64,000 nucleotides of DNA, from contig NZ_JARFVA010000002.1 of NCBI RefSeq assembly GCF_029194005.1, forward strand, positions 1 through 64,000, given 5' to 3'. The position numbers and the translations under genes were made by a program. A model generated the notes under the pieces. It was not told where the DNA came from. It made no database searches and saw only the letters and a program-made list of their open reading frames with translations. Below, piece by piece: positions 27,901 to 35,518 of the stretch (positions are counted from its first letter, which is position 1; each line of letters starts with the position of its first letter). The DNA comes from Flagellimonas okinawensis. Its GTDB lineage: Bacteria; Bacteroidota; Bacteroidia; Flavobacteriales; Flavobacteriaceae.

Positions 27901-28130
27901 CCTCCCGTGGCCCCGAAATAATAAAGATTAGGTTCGCCAGGAACGCCAGCAACGGTGCCGGAGCGACCTCCTCGGAAAGGACCAATCAATCGGTACTCCA
28001 AACTGGAATAAAGTTCTTCTGGATATTCTGGTGCGCTTTGTTTTTTATTCCTGCGCTGGGAATGCATGGGGGTAATAAACAATGTTGCGGTAAGCAAGAG
28101 CATACCCATCTTGAAAAAGCAAGTCTTCAT
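24996..28130 (-). CDS. VPS10/BNR-repeat beta-propeller secreted protein (copy 2)
   Basis: A 1044-residue paralogue of the downstream gene, with a signal peptide (to about residue 25, MHSQ) and then a basic stretch RRNKKQ. The same architecture is seen: opening block YRLIGPFRGGRSGT, repeated GVWKTMDGGITW / GIWKTEDAGKTW / GVYKSTDGGETW units, a beta-sandwich (PGTYKVTLNV) near 850 and a helical C-terminus. The two copies align along their whole length but have diverged strongly. A terminator between them indicates separate transcription. The upstream intergenic gap of 107 bases is shared with the divergent DUF1080 gene. Confidence 0.85.
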   Translation of the reverse strand: MKTCFFKMGMLLLTATLFITPMHSQRRNKKQSAPEYPEELYSSLEYRLIGPFRGGRSGTVAGVPGEPNLYYFGATGGGVWKTMDGGITWDNISDGFFGGSIGAVEVAQSDHNVIYVGGGEQTVRGNVSSGYGIWKTEDAGKTWKSLGLDKSRHISRMRIHPKDHNIVYAAVMGNLYKPTTERGVYKSTDGGETWKKVLYANDMAGAVDLTFDPNNPRILYASTWRIERTPYSLNSGGEGSALWKSTDSGETWTEISKNDGFATDTLGIIGVAVSPQNSNRVWAMVENKEKGGLYRSEDGGNTWSLINSDRSLRQRAWYYTRVYADTNDENVVYVLNVRYHKSTDGGKTFESNNAPHGDHHDLWIAPEDSNRMVMADDGGAQVSYDGGETWSTMNNQPTAQFYRVTTDNAFPYRIYVAQQDNSTLRINYRSDDGSIGEDDWEETAGGESAHIAVDPKNDDIVYGGSYGGLLTRVNHARNTARAVNVWPDNPMGHGAEGMKYRFQWNFPIMFSKHDPNKLYTFSNHVHMTTNEGQSWELLSDDLTRNDPTKLVSSGGPITQDNTSVEYYCTIFAANESPLKEGLLWVGSDDGLIHVTKDGGQTWENVTPPSMPEWNMINSIEPSAFDEGTCYVAATRYKLGDFTPYIYKTTDYGESWSLITSGIEDEHFTRVVREDPKRKGLLYAGTETGMYISFNDGAKWEKFQMNLPIVPITDLTIKDDNLIVATQGRSLWVIDDLTVLHQLNDAKKSADAILYKPRDSYRTKGRAARRPSKTEGENLPNGVITHFYLKDFSEKDSISLTYSKMNGDTLETYSTYSKERGKKLEAKKGGNTYVWDTRGKGAERLEGMILWWANLDGPKAVPGTYKVTLNVNGETQTENFTILPDPRAEVTIADMQKQYDFITEVNETVDRAHQSIKKIRAINGKLDEFIKKYKDEDATKALVEKAKKMKEEFGSIEKELYQTQNRSNQDPLNFPIKLTNKLAHLNSLVSIDDFPPTDQDIAVKNEIGAQIIEQLEAFDTLVDKEISDFNQEFNQLKLDYLSIEE

Positions 28131-28237
28131 TTTTAAAGTGTTGAGTTAGTCAGCCTTAAAAGTAGTGAAAATGGCGCAAAAAAAGTTATCCAATATTTTG
28201 TACTTTAACCAAGCATATAAAACTCAAAAATCAAACC

Positions 28238-29026
28238 ATGCTCAAATTTCTTAAGCTCGCGATTTTAATTCTCATCCTTGGAGCTTGCAAAGATCAATCA
28301 AACAAAAAAGAAGAAACAACAACTTCCGAGCCCGAAGTAAAACAATCCGAATGGACCTATCTTTTTGATGGCACCAGTCTTGAGGGGTGGCGTGGTTACA
28401 ATATGGATTCCCTCCCACCAGGATGGACCATTAAGGACAGTATACTCACCTTTGATACCGAACTGGGTCTTGAACAGGATTATAGTGGAGGAAAGGACAT
28501 TATCTATGGGGCCGAAGAGTTCGATAACTTTGAGCTCTATTTGGAATGGAAAATTCCCGAAGGAGCCAATAGTGGTATTTTTTACCATGTAAAGGAAGGG
28601 TATGACGGTCCACCCGAAGTAGCTCCGGAATATCAGATCATCGATGATGAAAACTATGCCAACATCCACGATTTGGTCGGCTACAATTCCCAATTCGGGG
28701 CCGAACATCCCGAACTGCTACAAGATTGGCAAAAAACCGGGGCGGATTACGCCATGCACACTGCGGATGAATCACAAAAACAACTGAACCCTGCTGGCGA
28801 ATGGAATTCCTCTAAAATTATTTTCACATCCGAAAAAGTAGAGCATTGGCTCAATGGCAAAAAATTGTTGGAATTTGTGCCTTGGTCCACTGAATGGAAT
28901 ACAAAAAAAGCCTCGGGTAAATGGGACAATGCTCCCGATTACGGAAAATACAAATCAGGTTACATTGCCTTGCAAGATCATGCAAGTCCTATTTGGTTCA
29001 GAAACATAAAAATTAAAAAACTATAA
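28238..29026 (+). CDS. DUF1080 (3-keto-disaccharide hydrolase-type) lipoprotein
   Basis: A 262-residue lipoprotein: the lipobox LGAC gives a lipidated cysteine at about 17, followed by an acidic linker and one DUF1080 concanavalin-like domain (WTYLFDGTSLEGWRG, EWKIPEGANSGIFYHV, YIALQDHASPIWFRNIKI). DUF1080 proteins from Bacteroidota have been shown to act on 3-keto-glycosides, cleaving the glycosidic bond after another enzyme oxidises C3. Specific activity here is inference. It is the first gene of a tight operon (10-base gap) with a Gfo/Idh/MocA oxidoreductase, the very pairing expected for that pathway. Confidence 0.88.
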   Translation: MLKFLKLAILILILGACKDQSNKKEETTTSEPEVKQSEWTYLFDGTSLEGWRGYNMDSLPPGWTIKDSILTFDTELGLEQDYSGGKDIIYGAEEFDNFELYLEWKIPEGANSGIFYHVKEGYDGPPEVAPEYQIIDDENYANIHDLVGYNSQFGAEHPELLQDWQKTGADYAMHTADESQKQLNPAGEWNSSKIIFTSEKVEHWLNGKKLLEFVPWSTEWNTKKASGKWDNAPDYGKYKSGYIALQDHASPIWFRNIKIKKL

Positions 29027-29036
29027 CCTCCAGACC

Positions 29037-30458
29037 ATGAACAAAAGAGAATTCATCAAGAAAAGTAGTGTTGGGGCACTCGGTATTATGCTCGCTCCTT
29101 CGATTTTAAAGGCAGGATTTCCAAAAGACAAGCTTAGAACCGCCCATATCGGGGTCGGTAATATGGGAATGGAGGATTTAAAGGCAGTTTCATCACACGG
29201 AGCGGTGGAAGTAGTGGCTCTCTGTGATGTAGATGCCCTGAACCTTTCCGCGGCGCACAAAATGCATCCCGGAGCGCGGATATTCTTTGATTACCGTGCC
29301 ATGTTGGAGGATATGGGAGATGAAATCGATGCTGTGATCGTTTCAACACCGGACCACACCCACGCACCAGCTTCTTTGATGGCCATGCACATGGATAAGC
29401 CGGTATACTGCCAAAAACCACTGACCCACTATGTATCGGAATCCAGGGAGATGAAAAAACTGGCCGCAGAAAAAGGATTGGTTACCCAAATGGGTATTCA
29501 GGTACACTCGTTTTACGATTATAAATTGGCCACACTCCTTATACAATCCGGAATTATTGGTAAAGTGCATACCGTTCATGCATGGTCCCCTAAAAACTGG
29601 GGTTATGATGGACCACTGCCAGAGGGCGAAGACCCTGTTCCTGACCAATTGGATTGGAACCTTTGGTTGGGCACCTCGAAAAAACGACCATTTAAAAAAG
29701 ACATGTACCACCCTGGCAATTGGAGAAAGTTAATGGATTATGGTTGTGGTACCTTGGGCGATATGGGAGTCCATATTTTCGATACTCCCTATAATGCCTT
29801 GGAATTGGATGTACCCAGAACCATAATGACCGAATGCCGACCATCGAATGGTTTCGGTTTTCCTGAAAACAATACAGTTACCTATGAGTTCCCGGGAACT
29901 AAATACACAGGAAAATCCCTAAAATGGATTTGGTACGACGGCCCTGGAGCACCAGAGATGCACGAAGACCTTTTGTTGCCGGGCATGGAAATGAACGCCA
30001 AAAAAGCAGACAAGAAAAATGATGGAAATAGTATTTCCTTGGATGCCGGAGTAGCGGCTGAAAACGAATTGCCTGAACAAGGCGCAATGTTCGTTGGTGA
30101 AAAAGGACGCTTACTTTTGCCCCACTTTATGCAATTGCCAAAGAAGATTCGAAGAGGAAAATATGTGGATATTTCCAAAGAAATCGCCAAGGTTTCCGAA
30201 GAGCATAACCTAGGGGAGCCTATCCGAAATTACGCAACGGAAGGACCTAAGCACTATCACCAATTTGTGGATGCCTGTTTGGGAAAAGATACCACTACCG
30301 CTCCATTTGATTATGCGGCCAGATTGACTGAAACCATTCTATTGGGCACCATTGCAGGTCGTTTCCCGGGCGAAACATTACATTGGGATGCAGAAACGGC
30401 AAGGTTCCAAGAGGAGAAAGCAAATAAATACCTGTCCGGCAATTACAGGGATTTTTAG
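29037..30458 (+). CDS. Gfo/Idh/MocA family oxidoreductase (exported, paralogue 2)
   Basis: A 473-residue NAD(P)-binding oxidoreductase. Its N-terminus (NKREFIKKSSVGALGIML) is a Tat-like signal with KR in place of RR, so export is likely but not certain. The Rossmann segment is GVGNMGMED, and the signature QKPLTHY contains K127. The C-terminal domain carries GTLGDMGVHIFDTPY. The preceding DUF1080 gene suggests it oxidises (or reduces) C3 of a glycoside in the periplasm. It shares family and length with the gene at 14383 but sits in an operon rather than alone. The DinB gene follows after 12 bases. Confidence 0.9.
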   Translation: MNKREFIKKSSVGALGIMLAPSILKAGFPKDKLRTAHIGVGNMGMEDLKAVSSHGAVEVVALCDVDALNLSAAHKMHPGARIFFDYRAMLEDMGDEIDAVIVSTPDHTHAPASLMAMHMDKPVYCQKPLTHYVSESREMKKLAAEKGLVTQMGIQVHSFYDYKLATLLIQSGIIGKVHTVHAWSPKNWGYDGPLPEGEDPVPDQLDWNLWLGTSKKRPFKKDMYHPGNWRKLMDYGCGTLGDMGVHIFDTPYNALELDVPRTIMTECRPSNGFGFPENNTVTYEFPGTKYTGKSLKWIWYDGPGAPEMHEDLLLPGMEMNAKKADKKNDGNSISLDAGVAAENELPEQGAMFVGEKGRLLLPHFMQLPKKIRRGKYVDISKEIAKVSEEHNLGEPIRNYATEGPKHYHQFVDACLGKDTTTAPFDYAARLTETILLGTIAGRFPGETLHWDAETARFQEEKANKYLSGNYRDF

Positions 30459-30470
30459 CACCTAGATTTT

Positions 30471-30977
30471 ATGTCTTCTGAACAAGAATATTGGTTGAGC
30501 GGCCCCATACCTGATGTACCTGCATTATTGCAGCCAGCGGCACATGCGCTGCTACAGTCGGTACGGGAAATCAAAAAATATGTTTCCGACTTTCCAGAAG
30601 ACAAACTCTGGGAGAAACCATATGGCAGAGCTTCGGCAGGATTCCATCTTAGGCACATTACCGGGGTTCTGGACCGTATGCTCAGCTATGCCGAAAAGAA
30701 GGCATTGACAGCGGAACAGTTTAATTTTTTGAAGAATGAAGGCAATGGTGAGAACGCACCCTCTTCTGAAAAACTGATACATGATTTTGAAGAAAAAGTG
30801 AATGAGGCCTTGGAGTATTTTAAAAACACCCCCGAATCTATTTTAACCGAAGAACGTTTTGTGGGCCGTAAAAAACTTCCATCAACAGTGATAGGATTAC
30901 TGTTTCATGCTGCAGAGCATAGCCAAAGGCATGTTGGGCAATTGTTGGTAACAGTAAGTGTTTTAAAAAATCGATAG
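30471..30977 (+). CDS. DinB family four-helix-bundle protein
   Basis: A 168-residue DinB/YfiT-type protein. Candidate metal-binding histidines are H59 and H62 (AGFHLRHITG) and H146, H150 and H154 (FHAAEHSQRHVGQL), the triad region of the family. DinB-fold proteins are putative metal-dependent hydrolases or thiol transferases (bacillithiol transferases among them). The substrate is unknown. It lies third in the DUF1080 operon, 12 bases after the oxidoreductase and 5 bases before the P1 peptidase gene. Confidence 0.88.
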   Translation: MSSEQEYWLSGPIPDVPALLQPAAHALLQSVREIKKYVSDFPEDKLWEKPYGRASAGFHLRHITGVLDRMLSYAEKKALTAEQFNFLKNEGNGENAPSSEKLIHDFEEKVNEALEYFKNTPESILTEERFVGRKKLPSTVIGLLFHAAEHSQRHVGQLLVTVSVLKNR

Positions 30978-30982
30978 GAAGA

Positions 30983-32113
30983 ATGGACAAACGGATCCAA
31001 CGTTGTTTTTTGTTGTTTTACATATTCCCAGTGGTAATGCTTGCACAAAATAGACTTAGGGACCATGGTGTTGAAATTGGGGTATTACATCCAGGCACCT
31101 TGAATGCCATCACAGACGTACCCGGGGTAAAAGTCGGTCACTATACATTGAACAAAGGAGCAGATATCCGTACCGGGGTCACTGCAATTATACCACATTC
31201 GGGTAACCTTTTTCAAGATAAGGTTCCAGCAGCCATCTATGTGGGCAATGGGTTTGGAAAGCTTGCAGGATATACGCAGGTAAAGGAGTTGGGCAATCTC
31301 GAAACCCCGATTATTCTGACCAACACTTTGAGTGTCCCAACAGCAATGAATGCCCTTATCAGTTACACCCTCAATCAGCCTGAAAACGAAAATGTACGTT
31401 CCGTAAATGCAGTGGTCGGCGAAACCAATGATGGTTATCTCAATGATATCCGGGGTAGACATATCACTGAAGAGGATGTGCTTAAAGCAATCAAGAATGC
31501 TGAAACCGGACCAGTAAAGGAAGGTAGCGTTGGAGCCGGAACAGGAACTATTTGCTTTGGATTCAAGGGTGGTATTGGCACTTCTTCCAGAGTGCTTCCC
31601 AAAAAGTCTGGAGGTTATACCGTTGGGGTTTTGGTACAGACCAACTTTGGAGGGGTTTTGCAAATTGCAGGTGTAGAGGTTGGTAAAAAACTGGGACATT
31701 ATTCCGATAGTTTTAAATATTCTCCAGATGGTTCCTGTATGATGGTAGTGATCACCAATGCCCCATTGGACTCCAGAAATTTGGAGCGTTTGGCCAAAAG
31801 GGCGATGTTGGGCCTTTCTAGAACGGGCGGAATTGCCAGTAACGGTAGTGGTGATTATGTAATTGCGGTTTCCACAGCTGAGGAATGTAGAATTCCGTAT
31901 GAAAGTGAGAAAACCATTCAAAATGTACCTAGTTTACGGAATGAAGCAATGACCCCACTCTTTTTGGCTACTATTGAAGCCACTGAGGAAGCAATTCTTA
32001 ACTCCCTATTTGCAGGTGAGACCATGATCGGGAGGGATGGTCACAAGATCGAAGCGCTTCCAAAAACAAGAGTGTTGGATATGTTAAGATCTAGCGGAGC
32101 CATCAAGCAGTAA
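30983..32113 (+). CDS. P1 family (DmpA/BapA-like) aminopeptidase, exported
   Basis: A 376-residue member of peptidase family P1, whose members mature by self-cleavage and hydrolyse N-terminal residues of D-amino-acid or beta-peptides. A signal peptide is present (to LAQ near 22). The fold signatures include DVPGVKVGHYT, TNTLSVPTAMNALISY and GSVGAGTGTICFGFKGGIGT. Autoproteolysis in the family occurs before a Ser/Thr just after GGIG; here that residue is T200, so the N-terminal nucleophile would be threonine rather than the serine of DmpA (inference). It ends the operon begun by the DUF1080 gene. Confidence 0.87.
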   Translation: MDKRIQRCFLLFYIFPVVMLAQNRLRDHGVEIGVLHPGTLNAITDVPGVKVGHYTLNKGADIRTGVTAIIPHSGNLFQDKVPAAIYVGNGFGKLAGYTQVKELGNLETPIILTNTLSVPTAMNALISYTLNQPENENVRSVNAVVGETNDGYLNDIRGRHITEEDVLKAIKNAETGPVKEGSVGAGTGTICFGFKGGIGTSSRVLPKKSGGYTVGVLVQTNFGGVLQIAGVEVGKKLGHYSDSFKYSPDGSCMMVVITNAPLDSRNLERLAKRAMLGLSRTGGIASNGSGDYVIAVSTAEECRIPYESEKTIQNVPSLRNEAMTPLFLATIEATEEAILNSLFAGETMIGRDGHKIEALPKTRVLDMLRSSGAIKQ

Positions 32114-32174
32114 GGAATAGCAAATAACAATATCAAAAAACCAACCTCGTTTATATAAACACTAACCATTATTA

Positions 32175-33011
32175 ATGACACGAGAAGAAAGACTGGTTTC
32201 TTGCAAACAATGCAACAACCGCCAGCTGGATTTTAACAAAGGACTCCTATGTAAGCTTACAGGAAAAGAAGCAGATTTTGAAGGGGAATGCCCTGATTTT
32301 GAACACGATGCTTACAATACGTATATAAGGAAGGTCAAAGAAACCATCCGACCCAATAAAAAAAGGGCACAATGGGCAGAGTATCTCATCTGGATACTTT
32401 TAGGTTTAGGTCTCATCTCCTTGTACTCCTCCTATTTGCAATATGATCTATTGTTAAAAATACAAGAGGGATTTTATGTTTCCGACCATGAAATAACCAG
32501 TAACGATCTAAGGGAAGGCATCATAGGTGTCGTGATAACAATTTTATATGTGGTATCGGTCATTACTTTTATTAGATGGTTCAGAAGGGCCTATTACAAT
32601 CTGAGCAGCAGAACCGATATAAGATATGATGAGGGTTGGGCCGCAGGAAGTTGGTTTGTTCCCATTCTGAATTTGTTCCGGCCATATCAAATCATGAAAG
32701 AAATTGATGACGAGAGTTCCAATCTTATTGAAAAGCATTCTCAAGAACCCATTTCCGATAGTACCGCTCTGATAGGATTTTGGTGGGCCCTTTGGATTAT
32801 CTCCGGGGTTGTGGGGCGTTATGTTTTTAGGACAAGTCTTAATGCAGAAAGTTTGGAAGAACTGATGACAAGTACACAGGTGGACATGCTCGGTGTTGCT
32901 TTCGATGTGCCTTTGTCATTGATAACGGTATTTATGATCAGGGCCATTTCCAAAAAAGAAGAGCTCTTGCTTAAACTGGAATCAAAATCAAAGGAAGAAG
33001 ATCTAAACTAG
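32175..33011 (+). CDS. DUF4328 membrane protein with N-terminal cysteine motif
   Basis: A 278-residue inner-membrane protein. Four cysteines near the start (C10, C13, C26, C39) form a probable zinc ribbon or rubredoxin-like site. A cytoplasmic linker follows, then about four transmembrane helices with the DUF4328 signature (WFRRAYYNL, GWAAGSWFVPILNLFRPYQIMKEI). Function is unknown. It precedes the SPFH gene by about 100 bases on the same strand, and zinc-ribbon proteins recur in the group. Confidence 0.82.
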   Translation: MTREERLVSCKQCNNRQLDFNKGLLCKLTGKEADFEGECPDFEHDAYNTYIRKVKETIRPNKKRAQWAEYLIWILLGLGLISLYSSYLQYDLLLKIQEGFYVSDHEITSNDLREGIIGVVITILYVVSVITFIRWFRRAYYNLSSRTDIRYDEGWAAGSWFVPILNLFRPYQIMKEIDDESSNLIEKHSQEPISDSTALIGFWWALWIISGVVGRYVFRTSLNAESLEELMTSTQVDMLGVAFDVPLSLITVFMIRAISKKEELLLKLESKSKEEDLN

Positions 33012-33115
33012 TTTTTGAGAAAATCCGTAACATTTCTGCTCGATTTCACACTAATCTATCGGAAGCAAGCTTCTTTTTTTATAATTTGAACTTCAAATAA
33101 ACAAAAAACACTACC

Positions 33116-34255
33116 ATGGATATTTTTGGAAAAATCAAAGAAAAACTGAGCAATGAGTTCATCGACATCATTGAATGGCTAGACTATACCGATGACACCA
33201 TTGCCTATCGGTTCGAACGGTATCAAAATGAAATAAAAAACGGTGCAAAACTTATCGTGCGCGAGGGGCAAACCGCTGTTTTCATCAACGAAGGTCAATT
33301 GGCCGATGTATTCGAGCCCGGCACCTATGACCTTACCACACAAAACCTACCGATTTTGGCGACCTTAAAAGGTTGGAAATACGGTTTTAACTCTCCATTC
33401 AAGGCCGAGGTGTATTTTGTAAACACCCACCTTTTTACCGATGAGAAATGGGGAACCAAAAGCCCCATCACTTTAAGTGATGACCGATTTGGACTTGTGG
33501 AAATACGTGCTTTTGGAACCTATGCCTTCAAGATTTCAGATGCGGGCATGTTCATAAAGGATATCGTTGGCACGGATAGCAACTTCACCAATTTTGAGAT
33601 CAACGAGCACTTAAAAAGTTTGATCGCCACTCGATTTACCAACACCGTGGGCCAAGCAAATCTGCCCATTGAACTCTATGCAGCCAATACCACCGAGCTA
33701 TCGGACACTTGCCGTGAAGTCATGTCACCGGAATTTGAAAGTGTTGGGATATCCTTGGAGAAATTCTATATCGAGAACGTTTCAATGCCCGAGGATCTTA
33801 AGAAAGAAATCTTCGAGTACAGCCGTATCGACAAACTTGACCTGGATAAATTGACCAAGTTCAAAACGGCGAAAGCCATCGAAGCTGCTGCCCAGAACGA
33901 GGGTGGTACTGCTGGGGCCGGAATGGGAATGGGAATGGGATTTGTACTGGCCCAACAAATGGGAGGAATGATGGGCGGAACCGCTCAAGCTGCCCCACAA
34001 CAAGCAGCTCAACCTGTTGGCGGTGCGGTACCTCCCCCAATGCCTGCCCAGACCATGTATTACTATGCTTCCAACGGGGTACAGCATGGACCTGTGAACT
34101 TTGAGCAAATGCAATCGCTATTTGCGTCCAGAGCTATCAATCGTGATAGTTTGGTGTGGAAACAAGGTATGTCCGCATGGACCGCATTGAAAGAAGTAGA
34201 GGAATTGAAATCCTTTTTAGGTGGCAATACACCCCCACCCTTACCAACGGAATAA
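33116..34255 (+). CDS. SPFH domain protein with C-terminal GYF_2 domain (YdjI-like)
   Basis: A 379-residue cytoplasmic protein. Residues ~30-250 form an SPFH (virion-core, YdjI-type) domain, beginning with IEWLDYTDDTIAYRFER and the signature ANTTELSD. A glycine/methionine-rich segment (~270-300, GAGMGMGMGFVLAQQMGG) and an alanine/proline linker lead to a GYF_2/DUF4339 domain (~315-370; YYYASNGVQHGPVNFEQM, SLVWKQGMSAWTAL). Such proteins oligomerise at membranes. YdjI of Bacillus is a partner in the PspA envelope-stress system; the role here is by analogy. Confidence 0.88.
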   Translation: MDIFGKIKEKLSNEFIDIIEWLDYTDDTIAYRFERYQNEIKNGAKLIVREGQTAVFINEGQLADVFEPGTYDLTTQNLPILATLKGWKYGFNSPFKAEVYFVNTHLFTDEKWGTKSPITLSDDRFGLVEIRAFGTYAFKISDAGMFIKDIVGTDSNFTNFEINEHLKSLIATRFTNTVGQANLPIELYAANTTELSDTCREVMSPEFESVGISLEKFYIENVSMPEDLKKEIFEYSRIDKLDLDKLTKFKTAKAIEAAAQNEGGTAGAGMGMGMGFVLAQQMGGMMGGTAQAAPQQAAQPVGGAVPPPMPAQTMYYYASNGVQHGPVNFEQMQSLFASRAINRDSLVWKQGMSAWTALKEVEELKSFLGGNTPPPLPTE

Positions 34256-34265
34256 AAATATCCAA

Positions 34266-34337
34266 TGTCAATCTGAACGTAGTGAAGCATCTATTCTTTT
34301 CATGATTGTGAGATACTTCACTTCGTTCAGTATGACA
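34266..34337. repeat. Imperfect inverted repeat (REP-like flavobacterial element)
   Basis: TGTCAATCTGAACGTAGTGA at 34266-34285 begins a 27-base arm that is complementary, with four mismatches, to the arm at 34311-34337 ending TTCGTTCAGTATGACA. Elements of this TCTGAACG...CGTTCAG type recur in flavobacterial genomes. It lies between the SPFH and zinc-ribbon genes. Confidence 0.7.
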
Positions 34338-34394
34338 TATTTGTAGTCCAATATCAGTCAATCCCATTTTACGGGAATCCTAAACCAGCATGGA

Positions 34395-34412
34395 TTTCCA
34401 TCCTCACGGAAA
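34395..34412. repeat. Short palindromic repeat overlapping upstream start of zinc-ribbon gene
   Basis: TTTCC, an 8-base loop and GGAAA form a small dyad resembling the TTCCCGCCTTCGCGGGAA class of flavobacterial repeats. It suggests that the start codon at 34390 lies in a repeat and that translation begins at 34420. Confidence 0.4.
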
Positions 34413-34419
34413 TGAACGC

Positions 34420-35514
34420 ATGGAAGATCAAAAAATCCAAAAAACCGAACTCAAAAAAGCCTGCACCAATTGTGGGGCCGAATTAAAATATAAACCTGGC
34501 ACCACGAACATCACATGTGAATATTGTGGTCATGAAGAGGCTATTTCAATAGATGAGAATGGATTTCAGGAACTAGAGCTTTATCCATACCTCAAAGAAA
34601 TGGGCGCCCAAAAGCACAGTGAAGAAATTTCCATGCTCAACTGTAAAAATTGTGGCGCGGACCAACATGTGGAGGAAAACTATAAATCCCTTCATTGCGT
34701 GTATTGTGGTCAACCTTTGGTTATCGAGGATGCCTACAAAGAAAATTGGATCTTGCCCGGAGCGGTCTTACCGTTTCAGATCGATCAAAAAAAATCCTTT
34801 CTCATATTTAAAAATTGGGTGAAACGGTTGTGGTTTGCTCCGAACAACTTAAAAAAGGCAGCTTTGGACCCTCAATTTACCAAAGGACTTTATCTGCCCT
34901 ATTGGACATTTGATGCACAACTATACGCCTCCTACATTGGTCAACGGGGTGAATATTATTACGAGACCAAAAGGGTCAGGGATTCCAATGGTAAAATGGT
35001 GACCCAAAGGGTCAGGAAGACGAGATGGTATCCAGCAGCTGGACAGGTTTCAGGATTTGTGGACGATACATTGATTAAAGCTTCACACCAAAAAAAAGGC
35101 CGGATTCCAGGTAAAATTGCCTCCTGGGACTTAAAAAAACTCCAACCTTTCAACAGTGGATTCCTATCGGGTTTTGTTACGGAAAAATATACCATCCCAT
35201 TACAAGATGGACACCTGCATTCCAAGGAAGTGGCCCGTGAAATAGCTGATACTTGGTGCCGACGCGATATTGGTGGGGATACCCAACGTGTAACCAGCAT
35301 GGACATGAAATTGACCGAGGAGACCTTCAAGCATATCCTATTGCCCGTGTATGTGAGTGCATACCGTTATAACGGAAAGGAATACAACTTTTTCATTAAT
35401 GGGGACAATGGCCGCATCTCCGGAAGTCGCCCATATAGTTTTTGGAAAATCTTCTTTACCGTACTAGCTGTACTTGTGGTTATTGGTATCATTGTACTCT
35501 TTGCCAATAAATGA
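34420..35514 (+). CDS. Double zinc-ribbon membrane protein (YdjG-like)
   Basis: A 364-residue protein with two zinc ribbons at its N-terminus: C15/C18 with C33/C36 (CTNCG, CEYCG), and C75/C78 with C93/C96 (CKNCG, CVYCG). A long soluble region without known motif follows (TKGLYLPYWTFDA), and a single C-terminal transmembrane helix near 340-362 anchors it. Its place beside the SPFH gene mirrors the zinc-ribbon gene of Bacillus pspA-ydjGHI. An in-frame ATG at 34390 would add ten residues but lies in a repeat. Function is unknown. Confidence 0.83.
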   Translation: MEDQKIQKTELKKACTNCGAELKYKPGTTNITCEYCGHEEAISIDENGFQELELYPYLKEMGAQKHSEEISMLNCKNCGADQHVEENYKSLHCVYCGQPLVIEDAYKENWILPGAVLPFQIDQKKSFLIFKNWVKRLWFAPNNLKKAALDPQFTKGLYLPYWTFDAQLYASYIGQRGEYYYETKRVRDSNGKMVTQRVRKTRWYPAAGQVSGFVDDTLIKASHQKKGRIPGKIASWDLKKLQPFNSGFLSGFVTEKYTIPLQDGHLHSKEVAREIADTWCRRDIGGDTQRVTSMDMKLTEETFKHILLPVYVSAYRYNGKEYNFFINGDNGRISGSRPYSFWKIFFTVLAVLVVIGIIVLFANK

Positions 35515-35518
35515 TGCC

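Noticed and set aside
33070-33085. GAAGC/GCTTC hairpin followed by T before the SPFH gene
   Set aside because: The loop would be two bases; only a 4-bp stem is possible, too weak for a terminator.
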